Source: a virus
DNA: 22,076 nt
Direction: 5' to 3' (one strand)
Virus record (IMG/VR): IMGVR_UViG_3300010885_018528
Location: 1-22,076 of that record
Shown: positions 14,752-21,437 of the stretch, piece by piece
How positions within the stretch are numbered: position 1 is the first letter of the stretch
Layout: the number at the start of each line of letters is the position of its first letter
Translations under genes and position numbers: made by a program
The notes under the pieces: model-generated
Told to the model about the DNA's origin: nothing
Seen by the model: only the letters and a program-made list of their open reading frames with translations
The model's database searches: none

Positions 14752-16557
14752 CTATCCAACTGTTCGACGATTAACCGTTCTTACGCTTGCATTTCCTTTG
14801 CCTGATACATTCAAACTACTTAAAAGACTTTCTAATTCTGGACGTTGCGTTACTATTCCAGGACCTTTTATTGGTTCTTGTGGTCCTCCCATTTGTTCTG
14901 GAGAAGCGGCTCCTGCCGGAGCTTCCCCGGGAGCAGAAGGGGATTGTTGCTCAACCGATTGTTGGGGACCAGCAGGAGGATTCTCAGGTGTAAATACTTC
15001 AAGGATTACATCTTCTAAAACTCTACCCTTTTGACGTTGTTTAATTACTTCAGCAATTTTTTGAACAATGTTTGTTGGGTCTTGTCCTTGTGCAGCCATC
15101 TGTGGGATAGCTTGTGTGTAAGCTGTTAATGCACCCATAAGCGATGTACGCAAATCTTCGGTTTCAATTTTTTCTTGTTCTAATGTTACGTTTACATTAA
15201 ATGGCAATTCTCTCATTGCCATATCTTTAGAGATTAATTTTCCTCCAAGAGCTTGGAGCATAAAGATTAATCCTTGTGCTGGGTTAAGACCAGCCAACAT
15301 GCCGTACCGCACGTCTGCTGAGTAATCGCTTTTAATATCTTTCGATGGAGTATAGGTGATGGCATATGGAGAACCAGCATCGGTACCACGAATAGTTTTC
15401 TCGACATTAAATATCTTCTCATCTACTTCAAAACAAAGGGAAATAACATCACGTAAAGCTGTAGTAAAGATAGCTTGTGTAGATTTAATCTGACTATCAA
15501 ATGCACCTTGTAATGCTTCAACTCCTGCACCTGTAACAATAGATGCTTTAATATTACCAGTACGTGATTCAGGATAACGAGAACCTACACGTAGTTCTTG
15601 GTTAAGAATCTCTTGCTCATTAAATGCACCAGCTGGAATTTCTAAAGCAACACGGCGAACTCCAGCTGGGTTAGCTGTGCGGATAACCGCATCTCCACCA
15701 AGCTGTAATTCTTGTACATCGTTAGGCAAAACGATTGGTGCTTGAACGGATTTTTCTGCAGCTTCCATAGCCATCAGAGCAAATCGGTTACGCAGTAACT
15801 GAATACCTAGCACATCATCAAACTGCCCACGTAGTTCACCATCAGGACTTGGTCGTCTTGCAACAATAACCATCATCTTACCAAGCGGATTAGGAGCTTG
15901 GGATAAGACAAAGTTAGTACGAGATGGTAAATAAAGAACGCTTTGATCTTTATCATAATAACGAATCATTTCAATCATGCCATTAAGATCTTGCTTGTAC
16001 CCATCACGTCCAAGAATCTGACGTTCAAATTCAGGGAACTGAGCAACCAGTTCTCCTAGCGTCATAGAATAACGCTTGACAAAGGCTATGCAACGTCCGT
16101 AGCGATCAAACTCAGGGTAAGCCCCTATTGGATTTTCTAGGCGTATGCGTGGCAACTTTGCTTCTTCATCCAATTCAATAATGAATGGAAGAAAACCATA
16201 AGTAACAAACATATCAGCACCGTTATACATATTGACTTCCATTTCCGAATGACGGAAATAGTTAGCAGCAATACGAGTACGTTTGTCAGCAAACGTACGA
16301 GCACGGTCTGATGTTTGATTTACTGCCGAACAATTAATTGCTGGCAGTGGTGCAATCATTTCTGCAAGATCACGGGCAACTACATCAATAAAGTTAGCAA
16401 CCACATTTTGATCAATACCATCTGGAAAAAAGTTAGGGTAGACTTGTGAGATCTTTCCCTGACGTACCATCTGTACATCACCGTTACGCATATCACGGCT
16501 AGTACTGCGATAACGCAATGCCTGTACACGTGACACTACTTGTGGAATAGTTAACAC
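14752..16557 (-). CDS. portal protein
   Basis: This 601-residue protein has the size, composition and gene position of a phage portal, the 12-subunit ring at one capsid vertex that binds the terminase and passes DNA. Segments fitting a portal core include DQNVVANFIDVVARDLAEMI near residues 48-67, PIGAYPEFDRYGRCIAFVKR near 142-162, FDDVLGIQLLRNRFALMAME, and SIVTGAGVEALQGAFDSQIK. The last 90 residues are Pro/Gly/Gln-rich and probably flexible. Translation starts at GTG 16555-16557, seven bases after an AGGA ribosome site; no better ATG is available without losing conserved-looking sequence. It follows the terminase and two small genes. Confidence 0.83.
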   Translation of the reverse strand: MLTIPQVVSRVQALRYRSTSRDMRNGDVQMVRQGKISQVYPNFFPDGIDQNVVANFIDVVARDLAEMIAPLPAINCSAVNQTSDRARTFADKRTRIAANYFRHSEMEVNMYNGADMFVTYGFLPFIIELDEEAKLPRIRLENPIGAYPEFDRYGRCIAFVKRYSMTLGELVAQFPEFERQILGRDGYKQDLNGMIEMIRYYDKDQSVLYLPSRTNFVLSQAPNPLGKMMVIVARRPSPDGELRGQFDDVLGIQLLRNRFALMAMEAAEKSVQAPIVLPNDVQELQLGGDAVIRTANPAGVRRVALEIPAGAFNEQEILNQELRVGSRYPESRTGNIKASIVTGAGVEALQGAFDSQIKSTQAIFTTALRDVISLCFEVDEKIFNVEKTIRGTDAGSPYAITYTPSKDIKSDYSADVRYGMLAGLNPAQGLIFMLQALGGKLISKDMAMRELPFNVNVTLEQEKIETEDLRTSLMGALTAYTQAIPQMAAQGQDPTNIVQKIAEVIKQRQKGRVLEDVILEVFTPENPPAGPQQSVEQQSPSAPGEAPAGAASPEQMGGPQEPIKGPGIVTQRPELESLLSSLNVSGKGNASVRTVNRRTVG

Positions 16558-16577
16558 TTAGTTGTCCTTAAATTTGT

Positions 16578-16592
16578 TTACTTCATGCGAGG
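16578..16592 (-). repeat. 15-bp direct repeat at gene 3' end, copy 1
   Basis: TTACTTCATGCGAGG is identical here and at 17150-17164. Each copy covers the stop codon and the last four codons of a gene, so two adjacent proteins end in the same PRMK residues. Confidence 0.75.
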
Positions 16593-17141
16593 GAGAAGTC
16601 CTTCTCCTCCGCCTTCTAAGCTTGGTATAAACTCTCCTACATCAGAATGACCACCAGCATGTTGACCACCAAGACGTCCAGCTTGTGATAATGAAGTAGA
16701 TGTTCTTATATGTTGTTGTGCTTCAGCTTCTGTCATAGGTTTAACATTAGGATTAGGAGTAGTTCTCCAAGGTTCTTCACTTGATGATGTTTGTGAGTTA
16801 ACTTGAATATTTGGAACTTTACCTGATGGACCGTACTTGCTACGCTCTCCAAGTGCACGTTGTCTAGCTATTTCTTCTGCTGTAAATTTTTGACCAGAAG
16901 GTGGTTTAGTTCCTTTAACTACAGGAGCAGGAATACTAGGACGTGGCTTTGGTGTAGGATTTGCTTGCCTTACAGTTACCTTTGTAGTATCAACTTTATT
17001 TGGTTGAGATACTGGTTTTAATGGTGTACCAGATTTAAAAGCATTATACAAACCTCTAGCTAAATCTTCTTTAGGTTTGCTTGTACTAGTTTCACGTGCA
17101 CCACGTGAAGCAGAACCTTGCGATGATCCCATTTTAACCAT
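16578..17141 (-). CDS. Pro/Lys-rich protein with GGQHxGGHSDVG C-terminal tail (187 aa)
   Basis: The 187-residue protein is Pro/Ser/Thr/Lys-rich and probably disordered over much of its length (NPTPKPRPSIPAPVVKGTKP). A short charged helix is visible (FTAEEIARQRALGERSK). Its last 32 residues contain LGGQHAGGHSDVGEF and end GGGEGLLPRMK. This tail is shared with the adjacent 124-residue protein encoded just upstream. The ATG at 17139-17141 has AAGGAC six bases upstream. It lies between terminase and portal, a place often held by head-assembly or packaging factors. No family is recognised. Confidence 0.68.
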   Translation of the reverse strand: MVKMGSSQGSASRGARETSTSKPKEDLARGLYNAFKSGTPLKPVSQPNKVDTTKVTVRQANPTPKPRPSIPAPVVKGTKPPSGQKFTAEEIARQRALGERSKYGPSGKVPNIQVNSQTSSSEEPWRTTPNPNVKPMTEAEAQQHIRTSTSLSQAGRLGGQHAGGHSDVGEFIPSLEGGGEGLLPRMK

Positions 17142-17149
17142 GATTGTCC

Positions 17150-17164
17150 TTACTTCATGCGAGG
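17150..17164 (-). repeat. 15-bp direct repeat at gene 3' end, copy 2
   Basis: Second copy of TTACTTCATGCGAGG, 572 bases from the first. Together with the similar protein tails it suggests duplication of a 3' gene segment. Confidence 0.75.
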
Positions 17165-17524
17165 AATTAAGCCACCCTCGCCACCTTCGCCTTGCATTAT
17201 ACTTGTTGGCATTGATTGTCCTACATCTGAATGTCCACCCATATGCTGTCCACCTAGTTGACCTGAACGACCCTGAAGACCAGAAGTGCGAGTTGAAATG
17301 CCACGCGAAATGTTATCTAGTTTTTGCATTTTAACTGCGTTTTTACTACCGCGGCTATTAGGAGTCGCATTGAATCCACCACGTAAACCAGTAGCCATCG
17401 ACTCAACTGAAAAATCATGTGAACGCTCTATCTTATCCCAGTGAAGATCTTCGGCAATTTTACGAATTTCTTCGGGAGTTCTCTTGGTTCCACGGTCGGA
17501 GATGTCTTTCTTAAACACAGCCAT
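17150..17524 (-). CDS. small protein with GGQHxGGHSDVG C-terminal tail (124 aa), start chosen at 17524
   Basis: ATG 17522-17524 (MAVFKKDISDRGTKR) with AGGA eight bases upstream is preferred over a longer frame that would overlap the terminase end. The 124-residue protein has a charged helical N-terminal half (TPEEIRKIAEDLHWDKIERS) and a basic middle (NSRGSKNAVKMQKLD). Its tail contains LGGQHMGGHSDVGQS and ends GEGGEGGLIPRMK. The tail matches that of the next gene, while the N-terminal parts do not match visibly. It follows the terminase by 8 bases. It could be a packaging or head factor, but its function is unknown. Confidence 0.68.
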   Translation of the reverse strand: MAVFKKDISDRGTKRTPEEIRKIAEDLHWDKIERSHDFSVESMATGLRGGFNATPNSRGSKNAVKMQKLDNISRGISTRTSGLQGRSGQLGGQHMGGHSDVGQSMPTSIMQGEGGEGGLIPRMK

Positions 17525-17532
17525 GATAGTTC

Positions 17533-19431
17533 CTATCCGTAAATGTCTGACCATTGCTCTGCAAAAGCATCGTCAAGGTTTATTGAGTAACGTGCATCCA
17601 TCTGTGACTTAGTAGCCCACCGATTGGTAGCATACGGAGACACTTGTGTAAACTTTTGTATCATTTCACGGGCACGAATGACCGCAAACCATAAAGCCAT
17701 TACACAGTCTGTCGGACCTTTAGTGTCCGGCTTCCATGTAATTAACTGTTGTACCAATGCTTTAATGCCCTCTGATCCTTCAGATGATGGCAGTTCGATA
17801 AGGTTATTGTCTTGATGGATTCCTTCGCGCATGGTCCCGAATAAAGCCGACATAGAAGCGACACCGAATGAGGTGTCCCATTTGTTCTTGCCGGTGAAGT
17901 GTGAGTTAAGCCTAACCCCTCGTCCTGCGAGCCAGTTGCGTAAATCTTCATCAAGTTCAAATGCTTTTTGAAAAGCATTAATTTCAATTCTGACTTCTTG
18001 TGGTTTGTACTTTTCAGTATAAGCCTCGATAGCTGCTCGGATTTTTTGGTAGTTACCTTCAGCCATATTAAGACAATCCAGTACATAAATTTTTCCATCT
18101 ATCTTGTTATAGGTAATAGCAGTTAAGGCGGTACGTCCAGCAATAGCTGGGTCCATGCCAATAATGGTATAACCTTCTACATCTCTAGGATGACCTACAG
18201 CTCCAGGTCTGAGGGTTCCAACTCGTCTAGCTCCATTAACAGATCCTTGCACCAAGGCTGGTGGAAAGACTGAATCTTCTTGGATGTCTTCTTGCTGATA
18301 GACAAGAGCCCATGTACTAGGTGTAACTTCTGACCTACGTTTAAAGAGGGCTGACCCATCCCATTTAGGGAAGAATCCATTTTCATTAGGAGGGATGTCT
18401 TCATCCCCATCCCACGCGACGTCTGATTCTTTCCAGAGAGTAACCCAGTCTTCCGGTTTTTCCGCAAACTCCAAGACTGCCGGCATTCCCATATAAGTAA
18501 AAGGACTACGACCGCCAGACCAATGCTTTGGATTACGTAGTTCCTTATAGAGATCATTCGCTGCAATTCGGGTTCCCACCACTAATAGTTTACCGTTTTT
18601 ACCTAAACGGGTAATAACTTCTTTTTGTAGCCAGTTAATCTGCTTGTCCCATTCATGGGCATTGGCAGTTGTAATAACGTCATCAAGTATGATAAGATCG
18701 GCACGTGCACCATAGATCTGACCACCCATACCCAGTGCTTGAATGGTAGGGTCTTTTTCGCTTGAGTTACGCGCATCGCCCCCGAGGTATACCGTGTCAG
18801 TTCGCCAAGTGTCTGCGTCTTCTTTCCAGCCCCCCTCAGGTCCATAAGCATTTTGAAGCTTAAGCCAACGAGGGTGCGAAAGACGCTGCTTGATTGCGTA
18901 CACGAATTCACGTGCTTTGACTAAGGTCTTCGAGACCACGATGATCCGAATGTTAGGGTCTAGGGCGATACGGTAAGTTGAATAGTTCACCGTAATAACG
19001 GTGGACTTGGCATGCTCAGGTGGAACGTTGATTAAGATTCTTGAACGTTCACCTGGCTCATAGATCATAGAAGGGTGAACCCATGAAGGCTCCCTCGACT
19101 CCAGTAAATCTACCCAGTCCTGATGATGAGGGAATACCGTCTGATCTAAAAATATTTTAGAAAACTCTGAGAAGTTAAGTTCAGATTTATCTTTGCCTAT
19201 GCTCGACAAGGAAGTTGTCTCGCCTCGTTCCTTTGCCTCAGCTAAAGCTGTAGCAAAGTCCGAGTCACGCAGTAACCACTGTCTTAACGTATCTGGCTTT
19301 TTATTGACTGCTGACATAGCTTGGTGCGTAGTCGCACCCTGCTCTACCATAGCTAAGACTTTAGCTTTAGACTCCGCCAACGCCTTAACCTTGAAATGTT
19401 CCCCACCCGTACCAAATCCTTTGCCCGGCAT
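17533..19431 (-). CDS. terminase large subunit (TerL) with N-terminal TerS-like helix-turn-helix
   Basis: TerL is the packaging motor: an ATPase that pumps DNA through the portal and a nuclease that cuts concatemers. In the 632-residue protein the Walker A-like loop is NVPPEHAKS (residues 135-143), the Walker B is LIILDD (246-251) and the coupling motif is VVGTR (284-288). The RNase H-like nuclease has MDPAIAG with D427, RIEINAF with E483, and TDCVMALWFA with D575. Residues about 22-66 form an extra helix-turn-helix-like block (MVEQGATTHQAMSAVNKKPD, then LRQWLLRDSDFATALAEA), of the kind normally seen in small terminase subunits or phage helix-turn-helix domains. The Walker A has Ala where most have Gly (P-E-H-A-K-S). 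ATG 19429-19431 follows AGGAGA. It is the first gene of the leftward module, and no separate small-subunit gene is visible. Confidence 0.93.
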   Translation of the reverse strand: MPGKGFGTGGEHFKVKALAESKAKVLAMVEQGATTHQAMSAVNKKPDTLRQWLLRDSDFATALAEAKERGETTSLSSIGKDKSELNFSEFSKIFLDQTVFPHHQDWVDLLESREPSWVHPSMIYEPGERSRILINVPPEHAKSTVITVNYSTYRIALDPNIRIIVVSKTLVKAREFVYAIKQRLSHPRWLKLQNAYGPEGGWKEDADTWRTDTVYLGGDARNSSEKDPTIQALGMGGQIYGARADLIILDDVITTANAHEWDKQINWLQKEVITRLGKNGKLLVVGTRIAANDLYKELRNPKHWSGGRSPFTYMGMPAVLEFAEKPEDWVTLWKESDVAWDGDEDIPPNENGFFPKWDGSALFKRRSEVTPSTWALVYQQEDIQEDSVFPPALVQGSVNGARRVGTLRPGAVGHPRDVEGYTIIGMDPAIAGRTALTAITYNKIDGKIYVLDCLNMAEGNYQKIRAAIEAYTEKYKPQEVRIEINAFQKAFELDEDLRNWLAGRGVRLNSHFTGKNKWDTSFGVASMSALFGTMREGIHQDNNLIELPSSEGSEGIKALVQQLITWKPDTKGPTDCVMALWFAVIRAREMIQKFTQVSPYATNRWATKSQMDARYSINLDDAFAEQWSDIYG

Positions 19432-19473
19432 AAGTCTCCTTTAGGTAGACTTTTCCCGTCTACAAGCAGTCTG

Positions 19474-19498
19474 TACAGTATTTATACTGTAACAGTAT
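19474..19498. promoter_or_regulatory. operator-like array of three alternating ACAGTAT half-sites
   Basis: ACAGTAT (19475-19481), ATACTGT (19484-19490) and ACAGTAT (19492-19498) alternate in orientation. Pairwise they form an 18-bp palindrome (19474-19491, centre TT) and a second one with a 1-base centre (19484-19498). A fourth half-site, ATACTGT, lies at 19540-19546, overlapping the candidate leftward -10. Spacing and symmetry suit binding of a dimeric repressor or activator controlling the terminase-to-fibre transcript. The regulator is not in the window. Confidence 0.5.
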
Positions 19499-19500
19499 GA

Positions 19501-19522
19501 GCAGGCTATATAAAGAGCCTGC
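19501..19522. promoter_or_regulatory. perfect 7-bp hairpin in the terminase leader
   Basis: GCAGGCT (19501-19507) and AGCCTGC (19516-19522) are perfectly complementary around an 8-base AT-rich loop. If leftward transcription starts near 19530, this hairpin lies at the very 5' end of the late mRNA, where it could protect the transcript. As DNA it could be another protein site. There is no U-tract, so it is not a typical terminator. Confidence 0.45.
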
Positions 19523-19536
19523 GAATAACTTTACTT

Positions 19537-19567
19537 CCTATACTGTTTAATCCGTTCAAACAGTCAA
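19537..19567 (-). promoter_or_regulatory. candidate leftward sigma-70-type promoter for the late module
   Basis: On the minus strand TTGACT (19567-19562) resembles a -35 box and TATAGG (19542-19537) a -10 box, but the spacer is 19 bases, longer than ideal. An ACAGTAT-type half-site overlaps the -10. It is the best leftward candidate before the terminase. A phage-specific polymerase could use unrelated signals. Confidence 0.28.
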
Positions 19568-19613
19568 AACGAACACTTTCTTTAAAAGTATTTTTATTTC
19601 CTTAACTAAGGAC

Positions 19614-19631
19614 TTGTCCAAATATGGACAA
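19614..19631. promoter_or_regulatory. inverted repeat TTGTCCA-N4-TGGACAA
   Basis: Arms TTGTCCA (19614-19620) and TGGACAA (19625-19631) are perfect around AATA. A further GGACA occurs at 19636-19640. Operator-like; it lies upstream of the candidate leftward promoter. Confidence 0.42.
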
Positions 19632-19845
19632 AATAGGACATAACAGTACAGCTCCCCTGTATAACCAGAAAAAGTTATAGGCAGAGTAACGAACTAGAAG
19701 CAAGCCTTACTTAATAACCGCCCGGGTCAAACCTTCTCTGACCTTCTGCTGACAGACTGGCTGACATAGCAGGGCATGTGCGGTGCTGAAGACACTGCAC
19801 CCCTTCTCAGGGGCGCTGTAAATCTGTTTCTTTCCATAGCTAAAT

Positions 19846-19867
19846 GATAATTCTGTACAGCTGTACA
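19846..19867 (+). promoter_or_regulatory. candidate rightward -10 with adjoining 14-bp palindrome
   Basis: GATAAT (19846-19851) is a good -10 match, but I see no good -35 at the right distance. Immediately downstream, TGTACAGCTGTACA (19854-19867) is a perfect 14-bp palindrome that would cover the transcription start. Its core CTGTACAG also occurs at 19471-19478, near the leftward operator array. A shared regulator of both directions is possible. Confidence 0.3.
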
Positions 19868-20061
19868 CGGTACTGCTGTCTAACCCTTGCTACCTTGGCA
19901 GTGAGTCATCCAGGCTTCGCGCTGCACCGTGTCTTCTCAGCGCAAGCGCTTCGGCGTAAACGCCCAGCCACGCTGGGCTCAGGCGCAAATCAGGATTTAC
20001 CTTTTTCTCTTCTACGCTCGTGCAGACACCTTCGTCGGCTCAGGCAAGGGTGGACTAGGAG

Positions 20062-20115
20062 AACTTTTGGTGAACTCGCAAGCGAGTTATCGGCGCAAGC
20101 GCCTCACCAAAACTT
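20062..20115 (+). ncRNA. possible three-way-junction structured element
   Basis: TTTTGGTGA (20065-20073) pairs with TCACCAAAA (20104-20112). The stem extends by two more pairs beyond one mismatch. Inside it are two further palindromes: AACTCG...CGAGTT (20073-20088, apex CAAG) and GGCG...CGCC (20092-20103, apex CAAG). The nested arrangement with the same apical CAAG looks like a folded RNA, or a structured DNA site, about 100 bases before the DUF4326 start. It could be a 5'-leader element or small RNA. No known family is recognised. Confidence 0.35.
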
Positions 20116-20213
20116 ACACCTACGTCCACAACTCGCCCTTCGCACCGACTCGGTGCAGTCGAGCGCGACAGAAGCCCATAGGGGGTGGCTGTATTAAAAA
20201 AGGAGAGAATAAA

Positions 20214-20474
20214 ATGAGTAAGGTAGTAAATAAGCTAAGTGCAGAAGCTGAGCATGCAAAGTATGTAGGCCGTGGCTCAGTATGGGGAAATCCCTTCATT
20301 CTAAATGAAGATGGTGCAAGAGAAATAGTAATAGCAAAGTTTAAAGAATATGCGTTGTGGCGTTTATCACGTGAGCCAGATTGGTTGGTTCCCCTAAAAG
20401 ATAAAAACCTCGCTTGCTATTGTGCTCCGTTAGCTTGCCATGCAGATATCCTTCTGCAACTGGCAAATAAGTAA
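20214..20474 (+). CDS. DUF4326 domain protein (86 aa)
   Basis: The 86-residue protein matches the DUF4326 family, found in phages and bacteria: KYVGRGSVWGNPFIL near residues 16-30 and LACYCAPLACHADILLQLAN near 66-85, with two cysteines and a histidine that could bind metal (C69, C71, C75, H76). The family has no settled function that I know of. The start at 20214 follows AAGGAGAGAATA closely. A longer in-frame version from 19929 runs through an unrelated Arg-rich sequence and is rejected. It is the first gene of the rightward module and is followed by a 12-bp perfect hairpin. The product is shorter than many family members, having a compact central part. Confidence 0.85.
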   Translation: MSKVVNKLSAEAEHAKYVGRGSVWGNPFILNEDGAREIVIAKFKEYALWRLSREPDWLVPLKDKNLACYCAPLACHADILLQLANK

Positions 20475-20486
20475 AGTAAGTTGTCG

Positions 20487-20514
20487 GATCAGCAGGGCTA
20501 AAGCCCTGCTGATC
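20487..20514 (+). terminator. perfect 12-bp hairpin after the DUF4326 gene
   Basis: GATCAGCAGGGC (20487-20498) and GCCCTGCTGATC (20503-20514) form a perfect stem with loop TAAA, 12 bases after the stop. No U-run follows. It may be a weak terminator, an mRNA-processing or stability element, or a DNA-binding site. Confidence 0.55.
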
Positions 20515-20532
20515 TGATTAGTGCAAAATCAG

Positions 20533-20549
20533 CATATCAAATTGATATG
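20533..20549. promoter_or_regulatory. 17-bp palindrome just upstream of a ribosome site
   Basis: CATATCAA (20533-20540) and TTGATATG (20542-20549) are perfect around a single A, ending 13 bases before the AAGGAG of the next gene. The near-zero loop argues for a protein operator rather than an RNA hairpin. Confidence 0.45.
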
Positions 20550-20572
20550 TTGTTCGTATAAAGGAGAGAATA

Positions 20573-20986
20573 ATGTCCCAAGAAATAGAGCTAGGTATCT
20601 CAATAGCAAGTCAATGCTACACATGTAACCTCATTGGCGAAGCTTGTCCTGAGTGCATGGATCTTAAAGAAACAAACCTAACCGTGCTGGCTCATAACCT
20701 AGTCGATGATGGTAACGTACATTACAAACGTCAATGGTTACGTGACAACGAAGCTATCTCTGCACATGAATGGATAGGTTCGCAAACACGTAGACGAGAT
20801 TCCTCAATACGCGAGGAGTTTCTAGAGCCAACAACACAGCTTGCAGACCGTCCGATTGAACCCGGTGACGACGCAATGATTGACCTCGTCACCGTACGTC
20901 CAAATGAAAAGGTATGTAACTGGTGCAATCTTACGTTCTTCAGCAAGCAAAACAACTGCACAAACTGCGAACTCGCAGACGCTTAA
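20573..20986 (+). CDS. double CxxC zinc-ribbon-like protein (137 aa)
   Basis: The 137-residue protein carries two four-cysteine sets: C15-x2-C18 with C25-x2-C28 (CYTCNLIGEACPEC) and C115-x2-C118 with C129-x2-C132 (CNWCNLTFFSKQNNCTNC). These look like two small zinc knuckles or ribbons, one at each end. The middle is charged, with RRRDSSIREEFLEP and an acidic segment near residues 96-105. I do not recognise the family. Zinc ribbons of this type often bind nucleic acid or polymerase partners, so a regulatory or DNA-metabolism role is plausible but unproven. AAGGAGAGAATA precedes the ATG, the same leader as its neighbours, and a hairpin at 21001-21032 follows. Confidence 0.75.
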   Translation: MSQEIELGISIASQCYTCNLIGEACPECMDLKETNLTVLAHNLVDDGNVHYKRQWLRDNEAISAHEWIGSQTRRRDSSIREEFLEPTTQLADRPIEPGDDAMIDLVTVRPNEKVCNWCNLTFFSKQNNCTNCELADA

Positions 20987-21000
20987 CTACACAATCAAGA

Positions 21001-21032
21001 AACTGCCCCTGTTACCTACGGCAGGGGCAGTT
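21001..21032 (+). terminator. perfect 11-bp hairpin after the zinc-ribbon gene
   Basis: AACTGCCCCTG (21001-21011) and CAGGGGCAGTT (21022-21032) are perfectly complementary around a 10-base loop, 15 bases after the stop. The sequence after it is GCTCC, not a U-run. Its role is probably similar to the hairpin after the previous gene. Confidence 0.55.
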
Positions 21033-21067
21033 GCTCCAAACCACAACCAACTAATCAAGGAGAGAAT

Positions 21068-21376
21068 ATGTCAGATCTAATCAATGCAGTTGCACTCGAA
21101 GGTACACTCAAGAACGTGGTTGCACGTGCTGAGAATGTAGTGACGGCTAACATCAGTCTTCGAGGCGAAGACGGAAAGTGTATCACTACTATGCCTTTGG
21201 TATTCATTAACAACGGTGATTCAGTACTCGGACTCAAGGGTGCTGAAACATACGTAAAGATTGTCGGGCGTTTAGCTACGCGCTTCGATCGTAGACCAAT
21301 GTCAGTAGTTGGTTCTAATGAAAACCGCAACAAGCCCTTCACACAAATTGAAGTGGACGCATTAACTATCCTCTAA
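21068..21376 (+). CDS. putative OB-fold / single-stranded-DNA-binding-like protein (102 aa)
   Basis: The 102-residue protein has the pattern of a small OB-fold beta barrel: NAVALEGTLKNVVARAENVV at the N-terminus, then VTANISLRGEDGKCITTMPL, then GAETYVKIVGRLATRFDRRP and a C-terminal strand (FTQIEVDALTIL). The VKIVGRLATR segment resembles the central strand pair of bacterial and phage single-stranded-DNA-binding proteins. It lacks the acidic C-terminal tail typical of bacterial SSB, so it may be a divergent phage SSB or another OB-fold protein. The AAGGAGAGAATA leader precedes the ATG, and an intrinsic terminator follows. Confidence 0.6.
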   Translation: MSDLINAVALEGTLKNVVARAENVVTANISLRGEDGKCITTMPLVFINNGDSVLGLKGAETYVKIVGRLATRFDRRPMSVVGSNENRNKPFTQIEVDALTIL

Positions 21377-21390
21377 ACATAGCAAGTATA

Positions 21391-21425
21391 AAGCCAGGCT
21401 CACTTCGGTGGGTCTGGCTTTTTTT
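21391..21425 (+). terminator. intrinsic terminator with TTCG tetraloop
   Basis: AGCCAGGCTCAC (21392-21403) pairs with GTGGGTCTGGCT (21408-21419) around a TTCG loop closed by C-G, with G-T wobbles, followed by a T-run to 21425. It is a typical rho-independent terminator 14 bases after the OB-fold gene, ending the first rightward unit. Confidence 0.88.
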
Positions 21426-21437
21426 ATGATCGTTCCA

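Larger units (their letters stand above)
19432..20213. other. divergent intergenic region, no convincing gene (782 bases)
   Basis: This gap separates the leftward and rightward modules. Open frames here have unphage-like, Arg/Leu/Ser-rich translations and no ribosome sites, so I do not call genes. The left part (about 19470-19690) is AT-rich with several inverted repeats. The right part (about 19720-20200) is GC-richer and crowded with short palindromes, three containing CGCAAGCG (19941-19948, 20077-20084, 20095-20102). Further hairpins are GCCCAGC/GCTGGGC (19962-19968 with 19972-19978) and GCACCG/CGGTGC (20142-20147 with 20151-20156). A divergent control region is the simplest reading. A replication origin, packaging site or structured RNA could also be present. 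Confidence 0.7.

Noticed and set aside
20142-20156. GCACCGACTCGGTGC, whose reverse complement equals the terminal hairpin of the Streptococcus pyogenes tracrRNA
   Set aside because: Only this short self-complementary stretch matches. There is no anti-repeat, no U-tract, no Cas gene and no CRISPR array, so chance is the best explanation.
19844-20197. Plus-strand open frame of 117 codons in the intergenic region
   Set aside because: Its translation has the Arg/Leu/Ser/His bias of a non-coding GC-rich stretch, and I see no ribosome site or recognisable domain.
19929-20213. In-frame N-terminal extension of the DUF4326 gene (start at 19929)
   Set aside because: The extension is Arg/Ser-rich, passes through palindromic DNA and has no ribosome site, while the start at 20214 has AAGGAGAGAATA and matches the family start.
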